64,000 nt of DNA, taken from Argentina anserina (taxonomy: Eukaryota > Streptophyta > Magnoliopsida > Rosales > Rosaceae). The DNA lies in assembly GCF_933775445.1 (NCBI RefSeq), contig NC_065877.1:9548001-9612000 (forward strand). Direction: 5' to 3'. Shown piece by piece: positions 59,848 through 64,000 of this stretch. Position 1 is the stretch's first letter; each line of letters opens with the position of its first letter. A program made the translations under genes and the position numbers. Below the pieces are notes generated by a model. That model saw nothing but the letters and a program-made list of their open reading frames with translations, did not search any database and was not told where the DNA came from.

Positions 59848-61970
59848 TTTCTCCAAAACCCACCTACATTACAATTCACGCAAGTTAACATCTGAGAAAA
59901 ATTAGGGAAGCAAAGCTGAAAGAAGAATGGGCGCTTTATTACCGGATAGAGAGAAAAAGAGTGCGAATTAGATAGTTTCCTTTCCTTGTTTGTAATTTAT
60001 ATGAAACTGTTGGCGACGCGCCACGCCAGCCGACATTACTCTAATCTAATCCTCTTTATCAACTCTAATCTTTCATTTTTAGGATATCATTAAAGCGGCG
60101 TCGTTTTAGGACTCCCCATTGGTTGGCGCGAAAGCCGGGGGGGTTTAGTTGGTTAAAAAGGCGGGATTGGAAGGGTAATTAGGGTAATTTCATTTTGGGG
60201 ATAAGGGTGGTGACTGGACATGGGAGATGGGCATCTGGGTTGTGGGGGGGGGCCAAGGAAACAACATGCTGATCGTCGTTTTTCCTTTTCCAGGGGGGGG
60301 CATGTACAAGTTGTAACGCTTTTTTAAAGGGGAAGATCGTTTTCGTGCCATGGATCACGTGGTGTATGACGTGCTGGGTTATCCAAATGTACAGTGGTTT
60401 TGACTACGTGGCTTTATGGCGTGCAGGGTGACAGCTGGTCAACTCGGCCGAATCGACCGTATTTTGGTTTATTGCAACAGGGCACCAAATTGTTCAAAGC
60501 CCATGTTATGGAATTGGGAGTTTGTTCGGTCTTACTTTTGATGGGAAAGGTATGGCAATGGGCTAACAAAAACCAACGGAACGGAAAAATGAGGCTCAAG
60601 AGCACAAATGACATAATGATATTGTTTAGATAAGACACTCTTCTTATTGATTTCTATGAGAATTTTTGTCATGTTTTTCCAATAGCACGGGACCGGTTAT
60701 AGGTCTTTCCGTCCCCATGGCCAGTGTTTTTTTTTTGTTCTTGGTAAAAGTTTGGAACCGAAGCGTGCTCGATCACATTATAGGAATGTTTGTTCTAAAA
60801 ATACTGATAGAAATGTAGAATTATGAGTAAACATATTCAAGAATTTTCTGCACATGCTATGCTAGAATTATAATAGAAAAATAGAAAATTCATTATTTTG
60901 GGAAAATAAAGTTAATAAAAGAAAGTTAGAAAAAAAGGGAATGAAAATAAAATTAGATTTAACTTAACCAAAGAAAATAAGAAAGGATGAAGAAGAATAA
61001 AATAAATAAAATGTTGAAAACCCCCAAAAAATGAATTGATAGCATCCGAACCTCTCACCATGGAGAAACATCTCCAGGAGAAAGAAAAAACAGTTTGCCA
61101 ACTAATCTAATGGCATCTTTGGTAAAGATATGTAACCGTTTGTATATATTCAAAATCTCGTATAGGCTACATCCCATAAAACCCCGTGTATCTGCCCCTG
61201 CCCATGGCAAGGACGGAGGATAGTTATGCACACCCCGGGCTGTAATTCATATGATTTTTTAATTAAGCACTGAATTCATTAGATTAATTAGCATTAGTTC
61301 ATCTATAAAAAGGAATAGTGGTCTGCCTGGTTTTGAAGTGAAGTTATGTTAACAGAGGAAAGTCCTATGAATACTAAACAAATTCAGTATTTTCTTAGAA
61401 AAATTACAAGAACAAGAAATTCATTGAGAGTAATTTTCTATAAATAAAAACCAGGCTCTCATGGACTTAAATATAAATAAAAACTATTAACTTTAATTTG
61501 GCTCTTCTTATTATCACTTTAGCAATCATCTCATTCTCAGGTCATCTAATAATATCTTTTTGCTCTTTTGTTCGTACTCTATGATTTCTAAATCTTTTTG
61601 CTATTATAATATTTATTTTAAATTCGGGGATGTATGGTAGAATTTTCGTACAAAAAAATAGCCTAGTCTATTCTAAAATCCTGACTCCGTCCATGCTCCT
61701 AGGTTGTAAAAGATTAATATTAATGACCGGCGTGGGAGAAAACCATTGAAGACTTTATGAAATGTTATATGTTGTTGCATCAAATAAACGCTCTTGAGAT
61801 GCATCTTTAGATGAACACTGAATTTTATGTCTATGCACATAATTTCATAGTGGACCAGTGTGGCTAGTAATTCTCGAATAAACCATGAGGTTGTACTAAC
61901 AGACATATGAAACAACCCGATAAAATAATCAAGATCGTAGTTAAGAAAGTCTTCGTATACCAATTCTTAG
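59848..61970. other. Upstream region of the RING ligase gene and spacer
   Basis: The promoter side lies near 59848-60100. Two runs of eight or more G lie near 60243-60252 and 60292-60301. At about 61190-61700 inverted GGACGGAG motifs (about 61211 and, complemented, 61683) hint at an old small DNA element. No gene is supported. Confidence 0.45.
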
Positions 61971-62700
61971 TAGGGGTGGACACATATCACTACGGTTTTG
62001 TTTTAGGCAAAACTCATAACCAAAATCAAATTTTAAATTCGGTCCGGTTCAGTTTTCTCATTTTAGAGATTGTGACTCACAACCCAACCCGTAAGGTTTG
62101 GTTAGGTTTTTTTTTCAGTTTTACCCGTATGTAAAATACGTAATATTAGAAATTAATTTCAAAGTACAAAGTTTAACATCAATATCAAACATAAAAGGTC
62201 CAATTGATTATTCCAAACCTAATTGATTCTAACATCTCCATAATCCATATTTTGCTCAAGTACAAAAAAAACATTATTGCGTTAAAATCAAAGAGGAACG
62301 TACATGATATGAAACATTAACAGAATCATTGATCAAATAATTTAATTCTAGAGTCATGATACAAAAAAAGGTGACATGAGGTAGAGGTTGAGGGATGAGG
62401 GATGAGCTATGTGGATTGGTATTGCATATTGAAGTGAATTTGTAGTATAGTTTAGAATAAGGAGTGAGAGTATAGAAAGTGAGAAAGGGTCGTATGCTTT
62501 TTTTATCTGAGAAACGAGAGAGATCGTAAGATTGATTAGACTAATTAGGTTTACGCCAACATTAGTTTTTTTTTTTTAATAAGAAAAATAAAAATATACC
62601 AAAACGATGACATTAACCGTTGACTTCAGATTATTTAGGTCGTTTCGGTTTCGTTCAACTAATCAGATCGGTTCGGTTTTTTATTTTCGGGATTTTTCTC
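61971..62700. mobile_element. Degraded hAT-like fragment
   Basis: Starts TAGGGGTGGACACATATCAC, a typical hAT-MITE terminus. CGGTCCGGTTCAGTTTT follows in the left subterminal part, and GATCGGTTCGGTTTTTT near 62667 in the right part. The right terminus and target duplication are not visible, so this end is probably lost. Confidence 0.45.
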
Positions 62701-64000
62701 ATCTTTTTCGAATTCAATTTAAATTGATGTGATTTTTTTATTATTTTCGAGTTTGCATGTAGGGGTTGAAATCTACACCGCAAATTTTACATTCTACACT
62801 CTTTTGTGCTTGTCTTGACCAAATTGCCCCTCACTTTTTTGATTTGTTTCCATCGTCTCCCTCTCTTCCACGAGAAACAAAACGACCCATCGCCACCAGG
62901 CGATTCACGGGTTCCGAGCTCCGAAACATTTCCAATTCCCATGAGGAGGTCTGGTTAATTGCTCGTGGATTGTGGAATAGCTTTTTTGGGTTAGTAGATA
63001 AGTATTATGGATGATCTACGAGACTCATTCATGATTTAATAAATATTTCTGGGCTTCGTCTGTCGAGCACCGGACCTCCAAGAGCCGAGCAGTGTTTTTT
63101 AAACGGTGTCTTCTTCCGCCGTTGGCCAACAGTATGCCGCACTCCACCCCTCCTTTCAATCCGACATCGACGAGATTGATAACCTAATCAATGCCTCCGT
63201 CCAATCCGGCCTCACCACCGTCCTCCCCGCCAAACCCCCTAGCCCCACCTCATGCGCCTCCATCCCGTCTCCTCCTCCCCCTTCCTCCAATCCAACCTCC
63301 CCCCCCCCCCCCTCTCCCCTCCAAACCCAATCCCATCCCTCCATCTGTCCCCGCCCCTTCTCCCCTCCCCTCCTCCGCCTCCATCACCATTTCCCCTTCT
63401 CCCCTTCTGCCACTGAAGTAAACCAATTAGAAATTGCGCCTCCCTCTAACGTCTGAAGATTTAACATCTGTGGGACCCAACTGCAGAGGCCACTCGCGTG
63501 TCGACACATCAGTAAAAACACTTTTGGGCTCTCAGAGATCCGGTGCATTCTAGAATGCTCCATATTTCTGGTCGCGGCAATACATGCCATCCAAGTTATG
63601 GTGCTTACTTTACTTTATTCTCTGTCATTCCTTTCAATTCCGTTTGGTGAACCTGGGCTTTGGCAAATTGGCAAGTATTGACATATGTTCACTTCAGGCC
63701 ATGAATTGGAGAGAGATGGAGAACGTTCAAAATGCTATGGTATGCAATTCTAAAGGCTCTGGTGAATTTCTTCCTTTAGATTTTGAAGTGATCGATCATA
63801 TTCAGAGTTCCTCTTCTCTCAGATTTACAATCAGCTGTGTAGCAATGAGTCTATGGCGAACTTCTTTTCTTCCCTTCGAAAAAACCCAACAAGTTGAGGG
63901 GCAATTTAGTCAATACAATCTAAAAAGAGTGCATAATGTAGAAATGAAAATGTAAATTTCAGCTCCCTAAAAAAACATCATCAGTCAACCTTTTGGTCAT
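62701..64000. other. End of window, no supported gene
   Basis: A C-rich stretch (63190-63410) gives proline-rich open frames. The frame from 63106 (no ATG start) begins [18 protein letters not shown] and could be the first exon of a gene continuing past the window. An in-frame stop at about 63456 is not preceded by an obvious donor, so I leave it unassigned. Confidence 0.35.

Noticed and set aside
63106..63456. Proline-rich 116-codon protein
   Set aside because: The frame has no ATG, arises from a C-rich stretch open in several frames, and has no recognisable domain. It could be a partial exon but cannot be supported here.

Overview
The window is nuclear DNA of a flowering plant, almost certainly a eudicot. 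Genes are split by GT-AG introns, the intergenic DNA is AT-rich, all recognisable products are plant families (nodulin-like MFS, R2R3-MYB, PP2A B', pectate lyase, alpha-carbonic anhydrase, CHY/RING E3 ligase), and roughly a quarter of the window is transposon-derived. Nothing in the sequence fixes the species; a woody or rosid-type dicot is a guess.

Layout. 0.8-2.6 kb: intronless nodulin-like MFS transporter gene (+). 3.3-4.0 kb: non-autonomous hAT-type element with an 8-bp target duplication. 8.2-9.05 kb: 12-bp minisatellite. 10.4-13.9 kb: two-exon PP2A B' (B56) regulatory subunit (+). 15.2-17.1 kb: four-exon small protein of unknown function (+) with a perfect 150-bp tandem duplication in an intron. 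18.06-18.94 kb: R2R3-MYB factor (+). 19.75-20.02 kb: remnant of a tiny LTR element. 21.4-24.5 kb: four-exon pectate lyase (-). 26.0-27.1 kb: a tRNA-derived SINE (-) and a decayed UDP-glycosyltransferase pseudogene.

30.2-40.6 kb is a nested transposon block. A pair of 82-bp inverted repeats encloses a Ty1/copia element (30752-40192, minus orientation, TSD GTATC). Its gag reading frame is in turn split by a very young LTR element without coding capacity (34925-38935, TSD TAGGA, LTRs differing at one base in 468). The young element carries a 100-bp-period satellite-like array.

41.5-56.6 kb holds three alpha-carbonic anhydrase copies in direct orientation: a frameshifted pseudogene, an apparently intact 281-aa gene that has precisely lost one intron, and an apparently intact 315-aa gene. 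Between copies two and three lie an ELM2-SANT chromatin-type gene (-, 351 aa), a 2-kb hAT-like element filled with 0.5-0.7-kb tandem repeats, and a 555-bp hAT MITE with an 8-bp TSD. 57.4-59.8 kb: twelve-exon CHY-zinc-finger/RING E3 ubiquitin ligase (-, 281 aa). 60-64 kb: no convincing gene, one degraded hAT-like fragment.

Exon boundaries were read by eye from GT/AG signals, frame continuity and family conservation. They are internally consistent: every multi-exon model closes in frame. No transcript evidence was available.
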